Part shown: positions 1-6,890 of the stretch, one piece after another
How positions within the stretch are numbered: the stretch's first letter is position 1
Layout: every line of letters starts with the position of its first letter
Origin: Pseudomonas sp. 6D_7.1_Bac1
Lineage (GTDB): Bacteria > Pseudomonadota > Gammaproteobacteria > Pseudomonadales > Pseudomonadaceae
DNA length: 64,000 nucleotides
Reading direction: 5' to 3'
NCBI RefSeq assembly: GCF_025465945.1
Contig: NZ_JANLNW010000020.1
Span: 117,980-181,979, forward strand
Notes under the pieces: generated by a model
Told to the model about the DNA's origin: nothing
The model's database searches: none
The model's input: the letters and a program-made list of their open reading frames with translations, nothing else
Position numbers and translations under genes: made by a program

Positions 1-1017
1 GACGAAATACAGCGCGCGGTCGGCTTTCAGCACGCCGCTTCGATAACGCACGGCCGCCAGGTCAGTGGTGGCGTAGAGGTAGCCGCCGTCGGCCTTGACG
101 ATGATCACCGGCAGCGGGTCGCCGTCTGCGTTCTTGAACTCGTCGAGGAACACGCACTGGGCGCCGTTGCTCTCGACCAGCATGCCCTTGGCCTTGAGGT
201 CGTTGACCACGTTGATCAGGTCGTCGTTGTAGGCACTTTCGCCCATCACATCGGCCATGGTCAGTTTGACGTTCAGCTGTTCGTAGATCTTCTGGCAGTG
301 GGACAGCGAGATGTCCTTGAACTTGGTCCACAGCGCCAGGCATTCCGCGTCACCGGCCTGCAGCTTGACCACCAGGCCACGGGCGCGGTCGGCGAATTCT
401 GCGGATTCGTCGAAGCGCTGTTTGGCGGCGCGGTAGAAGTTTTCCAGGTCTGACAGTTCATCGCTGGTGATCGGGTTTTCCTGCAGGTACGCCATCAGCA
501 TGCCGAACTGGGTGCCCCAGTCGCCCACGTGGTTCTGACGGATCACGGTGTCGCCGAGGAACTCCAGCACGCGCGCCACGCCGTCGCCGATGATGGTCGA
601 ACGCAAGTGACCCACGTGCATCTCTTTGGCCAGGTTCGGGGCCGACAGGTCGACCACGGTGCGCTGCACGGAGCCTGCCTTGCGTACGCCGATTTGGGCG
701 TCGGCGAGGGCGGCGTCCAGGCGCGAGGCCAGGGCTTGGGTGTTCTGGAAAAAGTTGAGGAAACCTGGACCAGCGATTTCGGTTTTGCTGACGTTTTCGT
801 CAGCCGGCAGCGCGGCAATGATTTTTTCCGCCAGATCGCGCGGTTTCATGCCGGCCGGTTTAGCCAGCATCATGGCGATGTTGCTGGCGAAGTCGCCGTG
901 AGTCTTGTCACGGGAGTTCTCCACCTGAATCGCCGGCGTCAGGCCTTCAGGCAACACACCGTCGGTAACGAGTTGGGTGAGGGCTTGCTGGATCAACTGG
1001 CGAATGGTGTCTTTCAT
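1..1017 (-). CDS. argS: Arginyl-tRNA synthetase (partial, N-terminal 339 residues)
   Basis: Class I aminoacyl-tRNA synthetase that charges tRNA-Arg in the cytoplasm. I translated it from the reverse strand; it begins ATG at 1017 with [16 protein letters not shown] and stays open to the window edge, so the C-terminal part, including the anticodon-binding domain, is missing. The N-terminal additional domain covers about residues 1-115. The class I HIGH signature appears as HVGH at residues 134-137 inside [15 protein letters not shown], the form typical of ArgS. Upstream lies a REPIN, then priA, also on the minus strand but separated by about 240 bp, so it is probably a separate unit. Identification is secure. 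Confidence 0.95.
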   Translation of the reverse strand, partial: MKDTIRQLIQQALTQLVTDGVLPEGLTPAIQVENSRDKTHGDFASNIAMMLAKPAGMKPRDLAEKIIAALPADENVSKTEIAGPGFLNFFQNTQALASRLDAALADAQIGVRKAGSVQRTVVDLSAPNLAKEMHVGHLRSTIIGDGVARVLEFLGDTVIRQNHVGDWGTQFGMLMAYLQENPITSDELSDLENFYRAAKQRFDESAEFADRARGLVVKLQAGDAECLALWTKFKDISLSHCQKIYEQLNVKLTMADVMGESAYNDDLINVVNDLKAKGMLVESNGAQCVFLDEFKNADGDPLPVIIVKADGGYLYATTDLAAVRYRSGVLKADRALYFV

Positions 1018-1144
1018 GGTCTTCTCTATCAACCGCAAAGCGGCGGCGCATCAATGCGCAGGTGGAAAAACTGGGCATTATCCGTTGCGAAGTCGGGCTT
1101 GCCAACCATAGCAGGCAGGTTATGGATATGTGGTGACAAATCCG

Positions 1145-1246
1145 CCGCCATCGCGAGCAAGCCCGCTCCCACAGGGAGTTGGTGGTGAACACAAAATGCA
1201 TGAACACCCGAGATCCACTGTGGGAGCGAGCCTGCTCGCGATGGCG
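1145..1246. repeat. REPIN in the argS-priA gap
   Basis: Two REP sequences in inverted orientation: CGCGAGCAAGCCCGCTCCCACAG-like on the left and its inverse, starting CTGTGGGAGCGAGCCTGCTCG, on the right, with about 45 bp between them. The pair can fold into a long hairpin. This is the standard Pseudomonas REPIN layout, a non-autonomous element moved by a RAYT transposase elsewhere in the genome. The remaining bases of this gap show no gene. Confidence 0.85.
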
Positions 1247-1255
1247 ATCTTCAAA

Positions 1256-3490
1256 TCAATACAAATCGACAGGATCAACATCCAGCGACCAGCGCACCTG
1301 CCGCCCGCTCGGCATCTGTTCCAGCGCCAGCAGCCAGGCGCTCAGCAAACGATGCAGCGGTGCCCGAGCCGTAGCTTGCAGCAACAATTGCGCACGATAA
1401 CGCCCGGCCCGGCGTTCCATCGGCGCCGGCACCGGTCCCAGCAACTCGATCCCTGTCAGACTCTGCTCATCCAGCAATCGTTCAGCCTCGCTGCAGGCTT
1501 CATCGAGGAAGCTTTCGGCCTGCCCCGGTTTGTGCGCTTCGGCCCGCAACAGCGCCAGGTGCGCGAACGGTGGCAGCCCGGCGGAACGACGCTCGCTCAA
1601 GGCCTGTTCGGCAAAGGCGAAATAACCTTGTTCGGTGAGTTGCACCAACAGCGGATGGTCAGCCAAATGGGTCTGGATGATCACTTTGCCCGGCTCTTCG
1701 GCGCGGCCGGCACGACCCGCCACTTGCACGATCAACTGGGCCATGCGCTCGCTGGCGCGGAAGTCACCGGAGAACAACCCGCCGTCGGCATCGAGAATCG
1801 ACACCAGTGTCACCCGTGGGAAGTGGTGCCCCTTGGCGAGCATCTGCGTGCCCACCAAAATGCACGGCTTACCTTTCTGAATGGTCGCGAAGAGCTGATT
1901 CATCGCGTCTTTGCGCGAGGTACTGTCGCGATCGACCCGCAACACCGGGTAGTCCGGGAACAGAATGCCCAAACGCTCTTCTGCGCGCTCGGTACCGGCG
2001 CCCACCGGTCGCAAATCGACTTTGCCGCAGGTTGGGCAATGCCGAGGGACGCGCTCGACGTAGCCGCAATGGTGGCAACGCAGCTCGCCGGAGCGCTGGT
2101 GCACGGTCATTCGCGCATCGCAGCGCTGGCATTCGGACATCCAGCCGCAATCGTGACAGAGCAGGGTGGGCGCAAAGCCGCGACGGTTGAGGAACACCAA
2201 TACTTGCTGGCCGGCGGCGAGTGTCTGGCCGATCGCCTGTTGCATCGGGCCGGAAATGCCGCTGTCCAGCGGACGGCTTTTGACGTCCAGGCGCAGGAAG
2301 CGAGGTTGTTTCGCCCCGCCGGCGCGCTCGTTCAAGCGCAGGAGTCCGTAACGACCGGTGTAGGCGTTGTGCAGGCTTTCCAGTGATGGCGTCGCCGAGC
2401 CGAGGACAATCGGGATGTTTTCCTGCCGTGCTCGCACCAACGCCAGGTCACGGGCGTGATAGCGCAAACCTTCCTGCTGTTTATAAGAGCCATCGTGCTC
2501 TTCATCGATGATGATCAGTCCGGGGTTCTTCATTGGCGTGAACAGTGCCGAGCGGGTGCCGATAATAATGTCGGCCTCGCCATCCCGGGCGGCGAGCCAG
2601 GATTCCAGGCGTTCGCGGTCGTTGACGGCCGAATGCACCAGGGCGATACGCGCATTGAAGCGCTGCTCGAAGCGCGCCAGGGTCTGCGGCCCGAGGTTGA
2701 TTTCGGGGATCAGCACCAGCGCTTGCTTGCCGGCCTCAAGGGTTTCGCGGATCAGTTGTAAATAGACTTCGGTCTTGCCGCTGCCGGTGACGCCGGCCAG
2801 CAGGAACGCGTGGAAACTGTCGAAACCTGCGCGGATCGCTTCATACGCGGCGCGTTGCTCCGGGTTCAGCGGCAGCTCCGGTTGCGCCAGCCAGTGTTCG
2901 TGGCGCTCGCTCGGCGCGTTTTTGCGGATATCCACCTTCACCAGTTCTTTGGCCAACAGCAGGTCGAGACTGTCCTTGCTCAGCATCAACTTGCTCAGCA
3001 ACTGATGGGCAACGCCGTGAGGATGCTGGGCCAGGGTCGCCAGGGCTTCGCGCTGACGCGGAGCACGGGCGATGCGCGGGTCATCCAGTTTGGCGCCCGG
3101 AGTGATCGACCAGAAGCGTTCCTGGCGAGCTTCGGCCAGTTCACCCTGGCGCAACAGGACCGGCAGCGCCCAGCTCAAGGTGTCACCGAGGCTGTGCTGA
3201 TAATACTGGGACGTCCACAGGCACAGCTTGAACAGCGCCGCCGGCAACGGTGGCGTGGCGTCGAGCAAAGCCAATGCCGGCTTGAGCTTGTCGGCCGGGA
3301 CTTCGCTGTGACTGGTGACTTCCACCAGTATCCCGATCATCTCGCGGCGGCCGAACGGCACCCGCAGCCGCATGCCCGGATGCAGGTGCGCGCGCAGGAC
3401 GCCGGCCGGGGCACGGTAGTCGAACAGGCGGCGCAGAGGCGAAGGCAAGGCGAGGCGCAAAATGGCGTCGGGCACGCGGGGGGATCTCAT
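1256..3490 (-). CDS. priA: Primosomal protein N' (PriA helicase)
   Basis: 3'-to-5' DEAH-box-type helicase that recognises stalled forks and D-loops and loads the replicative helicase in DNA replication restart. The protein is 744 residues, the normal family length. The N-terminal DNA-binding domain (about 1-110) includes the segment PGMRLRVPFGRREMIGI. Walker A is GVTGSGKT at 233-240, and the Walker B/DEAH-type motif is DEEH at 329-332. A cysteine-rich zinc module with several CxxC pairs (CHDCGWMSECQRC, CHHCGY, CPTCGK) follows at about 440-490, then the second helicase lobe with VAGRAGR. Start is ATG at 3490. It is divergent from rpmE. Confidence 0.97.
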   Translation of the reverse strand: MRSPRVPDAILRLALPSPLRRLFDYRAPAGVLRAHLHPGMRLRVPFGRREMIGILVEVTSHSEVPADKLKPALALLDATPPLPAALFKLCLWTSQYYQHSLGDTLSWALPVLLRQGELAEARQERFWSITPGAKLDDPRIARAPRQREALATLAQHPHGVAHQLLSKLMLSKDSLDLLLAKELVKVDIRKNAPSERHEHWLAQPELPLNPEQRAAYEAIRAGFDSFHAFLLAGVTGSGKTEVYLQLIRETLEAGKQALVLIPEINLGPQTLARFEQRFNARIALVHSAVNDRERLESWLAARDGEADIIIGTRSALFTPMKNPGLIIIDEEHDGSYKQQEGLRYHARDLALVRARQENIPIVLGSATPSLESLHNAYTGRYGLLRLNERAGGAKQPRFLRLDVKSRPLDSGISGPMQQAIGQTLAAGQQVLVFLNRRGFAPTLLCHDCGWMSECQRCDARMTVHQRSGELRCHHCGYVERVPRHCPTCGKVDLRPVGAGTERAEERLGILFPDYPVLRVDRDSTSRKDAMNQLFATIQKGKPCILVGTQMLAKGHHFPRVTLVSILDADGGLFSGDFRASERMAQLIVQVAGRAGRAEEPGKVIIQTHLADHPLLVQLTEQGYFAFAEQALSERRSAGLPPFAHLALLRAEAHKPGQAESFLDEACSEAERLLDEQSLTGIELLGPVPAPMERRAGRYRAQLLLQATARAPLHRLLSAWLLALEQMPSGRQVRWSLDVDPVDLY

Positions 3491-3546
3491 TGAACGGGCG
3501 GTAAAGAAGGGCCGGAGCCTAGCAGACGGTCGGAGTGAGGCATAGC

Positions 3547-3574
3547 TTGCGTGATTGCAAAGGTCTGGTAGAAT
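3547..3574 (+). promoter_or_regulatory. Putative sigma-70 promoter of rpmE
   Basis: TTGCGT at 3547-3552, a 16-base spacer, then TAGAAT at 3569-3574. It sits about 70 bp upstream of the rpmE start in the divergent priA-rpmE gap. Assigned from similarity to the -35/-10 consensus only. Confidence 0.5.
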
Positions 3575-3644
3575 CCGCGGCCTAATTACGTGCGGTATTC
3601 AACAATAGTGTTGAGTGGCGGCACGCTAGCCCGAGGAAGACACC

Positions 3645-3860
3645 ATGAAAGCCGATATCCATCCAACATACGAAATCACCGCAGTTACCTGCAGCTGTGG
3701 CAACAAGTTCGAAACTCGTTCGAACCTGGCCAAGCCTCTGGCGATCGACGTATGCAACGAGTGCCACCCGTTCTACACCGGTAAGCAGAAGACTCTGGAT
3801 ACTGGCGGCCGTGTACAGAAGTTCGCCGATCGTTTCGGTGCTTTCGGCAAAAAAGCCTAA
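3645..3860 (+). CDS. rpmE: 50S ribosomal protein L31
   Basis: Large-subunit ribosomal protein of 71 residues. This is the zinc-binding (C+) paralogue: Cys16 and Cys18 (TCSCG) pair with Cys37 and Cys40 ([11 protein letters not shown]). The conserved HPFYTGKQK segment and the basic C-terminus FGAFGKKA are present. The start ATG at 3645 follows GAGGAAGACACC, a good ribosome-binding site. It has its own promoter and a strong terminator. In many bacteria a zinc-free paralogue (ykgM type) replaces it under zinc starvation; none is visible in this window. Confidence 0.97.
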   Translation: MKADIHPTYEITAVTCSCGNKFETRSNLAKPLAIDVCNECHPFYTGKQKTLDTGGRVQKFADRFGAFGKKA

Positions 3861-3901
3861 GGCTGATCTTTTTGGAGGGTCGTTTCGGCTTCTCCGGATT
3901 G

Positions 3902-4102
3902 ATGAAAAAGGCGTCCCTCGCGGGCGCCTTTTTTATGTCTGCGGTTTGGCTCTCCAGTGCCCTGGCCCATTTCTACAGCGCCAACGGTGCCAATCTCCAA
4001 GCGCAGAGGCTCGCTGAAGGCCTCGGTTATGTTGCTTCTGACCCATCCGGCCATGCTTCAAACGGCGCCTCAAGAAAAAATTGTAGACATTTTTTAATAT
4101 GA
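3902..4102 (+). pseudogene. Remnant of SNase-like (thermonuclease family) secreted nuclease
   Basis: The open frame gives 66 residues from ATG 3902. It begins with a good signal peptide, MKKASLAGAFFMSAVWLSSA, and runs directly into AHFYSANGANLQAQRLAEGL, a segment I recognise as the C-terminal part of the Staphylococcus-nuclease-fold proteins of Pseudomonas (typically LLAH-NG-NLEAQ-LAEGLGY). The whole catalytic core that should lie between them is missing, and the tail after GYV does not look like the family. From memory, P. aeruginosa carries a nuclease gene at this place between rpmE and the malic enzyme, which fits. I infer an internal deletion plus tail decay; the product cannot be an active nuclease. 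Confidence 0.6.
3905..3934 (+). terminator. Rho-independent terminator of rpmE
   Basis: A-run, GC-rich stem GGCGTCC/GCGGGCGCC and a TTTTTT tail. The hairpin overlaps the start codon region (ATG at 3902) of the downstream nuclease remnant, so the old gene began inside the rpmE terminator. Confidence 0.85.
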
Positions 4103-4255
4103 TTGTGAACAGTTAAGCCCTTGTGTTCCGTGGCTCTTGGCCCAAAGTCGTAGGGTAGGGCTCTTGACAGGGGTGACTGGTCAGTCTTGTAGGGACTTTG
4201 CGACACGAGTATCCTCGGCGGTCCGTCTGTCCAACAGTAAAAGCGGAATGCCCAC

Positions 4256-5524
4256 ATGTCTGATTTGAAAACTGCCGCTCTCGAATATCACGCCCATCCT
4301 CGTCCAGGGAAGCTGAGTGTCGAGCTCACCAAGGCCACCGCTACCGCCCGCGATCTGTCGCTGGCCTACAGCCCCGGCGTAGCCGAACCAGTACGCGAAA
4401 TCGCCCGCGACCCTGAACTGGCCTACAAATACACCGGCAAAGGCAACCTGGTTGCAGTCATTTCCGATGGCACCGCGATTCTCGGCCTGGGTAACCTGGG
4501 TCCATTGGCTTCCAAGCCGGTGATGGAAGGTAAAGGCGTGCTGTTCAAGCGCTTTGCCGGTATCGACGTGTTCGACATCGAAGTCGACTCCGAAAGCCCG
4601 CAAGCCTTCATCGACACCGTCAAGCGTATCTCCATCACCTTCGGTGGCATCAACCTGGAAGACATCAAGGCACCTGAGTGCTTTGAGATCGAACGTGCTC
4701 TGATCGAGCAGTGCGACATTCCGGTGTTCCACGATGACCAGCACGGTACCGCGATCGTGACCGCTGCCGGCATGATCAATGCCCTGGAAATCGCTGGCAA
4801 AACCCTGCCGGAAGCCAAGATCGTCTGCCTGGGTGCCGGTGCTGCCGCCATCTCCTGCATGAAGTTGCTGGTGAGCATGGGTGCCAACATCGAAAACATC
4901 TTCATGGTTGACCGTACCGGTGTGATCCACTCCGGCCGTGACGACCTGAACCAGTACAAGGCTGTCTTCGCTCACGCGACTGACAAGCGCACCCTGGCAG
5001 ACGCCCTGACCGGCGCAGACGTGTTCGTCGGCCTGTCCGGTCCGAACCTGCTGAGCGCTGAAGGCCTGAAGTCCATGGCGGCCAACCCGATCGTGTTCGC
5101 GTGCTCGAACCCGGACCCGGAAATCTCCCCGGAACTGGCTCACGCTACCCGTGACGACGTGATCATGGCCACCGGTCGTTCGGACTACCCGAACCAGGTG
5201 AACAACGTACTGGGCTTCCCGTTCATCTTCCGTGGTGCCCTGGACGTTCGCGCCAAGCGCATCAACGAAGAAATGAAAGTGGCTGCGGCCAACGCCCTGC
5301 GTGAACTGGCCAAGCTGCCAGTGCCTCAGGAAGTGTGTGACGCTTACGGTGGCATCAAGCTGGAATTCGGTCGTGAGTACATCATCCCGAAACCAATGGA
5401 TGCGCGTCTGATCACTGTGATCTCCGATGCTGTGGCCAAGGCTGCGATCGAGACCGGTGTGGCGACCCTGCCGTATCCGAAGAACTACCCGCTGAAAAGC
5501 GTGGATGATGTGTTCAACGGCTAA
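4256..5524 (+). CDS. maeB: NAD(P)-dependent malic enzyme
   Basis: Oxidative decarboxylation of malate to pyruvate with NAD(P) reduction, feeding gluconeogenesis, NADPH supply and acetyl-CoA. The protein is 422 residues, the short form with only malic N-terminal and NAD-binding domains; the phosphotransacetylase-like C-terminal domain of long MaeB proteins is absent. Seen motifs include SLAYSPGVAEP near residue 40, FHDDQHGTAIV near 160, and the Rossmann segment CLGAGAAAISC near 190. TTGACA occurs at 4164-4169, about 85 bp upstream, but no convincing -10 follows it. A terminator lies immediately downstream. The symbol is by analogy; some annotations use maeB only for the long form. Confidence 0.93.
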   Translation: MSDLKTAALEYHAHPRPGKLSVELTKATATARDLSLAYSPGVAEPVREIARDPELAYKYTGKGNLVAVISDGTAILGLGNLGPLASKPVMEGKGVLFKRFAGIDVFDIEVDSESPQAFIDTVKRISITFGGINLEDIKAPECFEIERALIEQCDIPVFHDDQHGTAIVTAAGMINALEIAGKTLPEAKIVCLGAGAAAISCMKLLVSMGANIENIFMVDRTGVIHSGRDDLNQYKAVFAHATDKRTLADALTGADVFVGLSGPNLLSAEGLKSMAANPIVFACSNPDPEISPELAHATRDDVIMATGRSDYPNQVNNVLGFPFIFRGALDVRAKRINEEMKVAAANALRELAKLPVPQEVCDAYGGIKLEFGREYIIPKPMDARLITVISDAVAKAAIETGVATLPYPKNYPLKSVDDVFNG

Positions 5525-5549
5525 GTCGTTGTAACGCTTCAACAGAAAG

Positions 5550-5578
5550 CCCCGGCTCTTGTGAGTCGGGGTTTTTTT
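5550..5578 (+). terminator. Rho-independent terminator of maeB
   Basis: Stem CCCCGGCTC / GAGTCGGGG with a TTGT loop, followed by seven T residues, 25 bp after the maeB stop codon. Confidence 0.9.
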
Positions 5579-5604
5579 ATGCCTGTCATTTGCTGATATA
5601 CACC

Positions 5605-5735
5605 CATCAAAACTGTGGGAGTGAGCCTGACAGCCGACCCATCTCCTGAATATGTACACCAATCAAAACGGTGGGAGCGAGCCTGCTCGCGATGGCGGCC
5701 TGACAGCCGACCAATCTCTTGCAGGTGTACATATC
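5605..5735. repeat. Diverged tandem duplication of a REP-containing unit
   Basis: Two copies of a unit of the form ATA-ACACC-ATCAAAAC-TGTGGGAGCGAGCC-TGACAGCCGACC-ATCTC follow each other at about 5598-5648 and 5650-5720. The second keeps the full REP core; the first has lost the GCTCGCGATGGCGGCCT part, as expected from a deletion between the two short GCCTG repeats. The second copy is bracketed by a perfect 11-bp inverted repeat, ATATGTACACC (5650-5660) and GGTGTACATAT (5724-5734). Confidence 0.7.
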
Positions 5736-5739
5736 CATT

Positions 5740-6095
5740 CCTGCGGTAACGGCCACTTACGGTTTCGCCCTTACGGCGAGTCCCTTTTGTCAAACGCCCG
5801 GAGTGCCGGCCCAGCCAAAAGGAACCAAAAAGTCTCGCCCCAAGCGTACGGCCCCTCGCCTAGGCTCGGCGTACCCTTGCTCCGGCATTCATCAGGGGGC
5901 ATCGCCTCCGGTCGGCTTCGCTTCGACCTCCTCTCGATGTGTCCGGCTACGCCGTACGGCGCTGCGCGCCCACCCCCTGATGAACACCTCCACTCGGCCT
6001 CCCGAAGGGGCGGGTAGATCAAGATCAAAGGCGGCAGGCGAGCTAACGCTCGGCCTGTTGAGTGGTGGGGTTTGTGTAATTCCCGTAGGAAGAGG
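5740..6095. repeat. Long non-coding intergenic repeat, Pseudomonas type (~350 bp)
   Basis: The stretch opens with GGTAACGGCCACTTACGGTTTCGCCCTTACGGCGAGTCCCTTTTG-type sequence (5752 onward) and continues through CCTTGCTCCGGCATTCATCAG, CTTCGCTTCGACCTCCTCTC and CACCCCCTGATGAACACCTCCACTCGGCCTCC-type sequence. I recognise these phrases as a large repeat scattered through Pseudomonas genomes. Its open frames are all low-complexity Arg/Pro/Ser translations with no start signals, so I do not call genes in it. Family membership is from memory and not tested here. Confidence 0.55.
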
Positions 6096-6187
6096 CTTGA
6101 ACTCGATGACAGCATCGCGGGCAGCGTAGAAATCTCTGACAAGTCTTTAGGGTTGCCGCTCGGAAGGGCCGCGTCTAGCCTTTGAAC

Positions 6188-6404
6188 GTCGCTGCCAATT
6201 CAGCGACAGGGTGTGAGAACCCGGGAAATTCAGTAGGCGCAAAGCGCTAGCTCTACCATAATCGTCGCCGACGTTTTTCGTCTGCACCATGTGTTATGGC
6301 GGCTGTGTGCGGGCAGACTTCGGTCTGGCCGGGTGCCTACTACCGGTATTCTCACCCCGTTCACAGCTGCCACCTCTTTGCCGAGTGAGACCGGCAAGTC
6401 GTGG
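6188..6404 (+). ncRNA. Candidate structured, pseudoknotted RNA leader of the DUF6124-type gene
   Basis: The 240 bases before the gene at 6429 hold many exact complementary segments. A 5' hairpin pairs GTCGCTG (6188-6194) with CAGCGAC (6201-6207). A long-range helix pairs GTGAGAA (6213-6219) with TTCTCAC (6349-6355), CCGG (6221-6224) with CCGG (6343-6346), and GTAGGC (6233-6238) with GCCTAC (6335-6340). Inside it lie GCGC-AAA-GCGC (6237-6247), CCATAA (6256-6261) with TTATGG (6294-6299), GACG-T5-CGTC (6270-6282) and the UUCG tetraloop hairpin CAGAC-TTCG-GTCTG (6314-6327). GCTGTG (6302-6307), within the long-range helix, matches CACAGC (6362-6367) outside it and would form a pseudoknot. A last hairpin, CCAC..TTGCCG / CGGCAA..GTGG (6370-6404), ends just before the ribosome-binding site. 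I cannot assign an Rfam family. Whether it is a cis leader, a separate RNA or both is open. Confidence 0.6.
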
Positions 6405-6428
6405 CTCCCACTTCAGTAGGAGCAAAAC

Positions 6429-6818
6429 ATGGACAAGTTGATCCCCGATCCGCCAGAACACGACGACGTCTCCCCCTACGAATCCCTCGATTCAAAAAAG
6501 CTCCACGACGCCGCCCACCGCGCCCTCGATCACTACCTGAAACCCACGCTCGCCAAACTGCGCTTCAGCGATCTGCGCTCAGACCGTCTGTTTAGCGTTG
6601 CGCCCGACGTGGGTCTCGAAAGTCTGTTGGCCAATGCCTCGGAAGATCTGGCCTCAGTCAAGGTCATGGCCGCCGACCTGGCATTCGAGATCGAAGGTTC
6701 ACGACGCAGTGTGGCGTTGGCGATTTGCCGAATGGTCGATGGCGCCTTGTTACTGGTGGACAGGGCGCTGGATGACTACAACCCGTCGGAGTCGGACCAG
6801 TTTTACGTCAAAGAGTAG
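6429..6818 (+). CDS. DUF6124-type small protein
   Basis: 129 residues, predicted soluble and mostly helical, with no signal peptide or membrane segment. The charged N-terminus MDKLIPDPPEHDDVSPYESL and the later LESLLANASEDLASVKVMA segment match my memory of the DUF6124 family, small proteins of unknown function found in several copies in Pseudomonas genomes. Start ATG 6429 has AGGAG six bases upstream (6418-6422). It is a single gene between maeB and mrcA and is preceded by the structured RNA. A bidirectional terminator separates it from mrcA. Family assignment is moderately sure; function is unknown. Confidence 0.75.
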   Translation: MDKLIPDPPEHDDVSPYESLDSKKLHDAAHRALDHYLKPTLAKLRFSDLRSDRLFSVAPDVGLESLLANASEDLASVKVMAADLAFEIEGSRRSVALAICRMVDGALLLVDRALDDYNPSESDQFYVKE

Positions 6819-6838
6819 AAGCGCGAAGTCCAGAGGCT

Positions 6839-6874
6839 AAAAAGCCCCGCCTTCAATCGAAGAGCGGGGCTTTT
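6839..6874. terminator. Bidirectional terminator between the DUF6124-type gene and mrcA
   Basis: AAAAAGCCCCGC and GCGGGGCTTTT form a stem with A- and T-runs on both sides, so it can stop transcription from both convergent genes. Confidence 0.9.
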
Positions 6875-6890
6875 GGGTGGGGCTGTGTGA

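Noticed and set aside
1130..3493. Long plus-strand frames opposite priA
   Set aside because: Shadows of priA; the priA frame has all helicase and zinc motifs.
4181..5662. 493-residue minus-strand frame
   Set aside because: Antisense of maeB extending into repeats; rich in His, Val and Gly without domains.
5652..6142. Several frames of 120-136 residues
   Set aside because: Translations of the long intergenic repeat, Arg/Pro/Ser-rich, no ribosome-binding sites.
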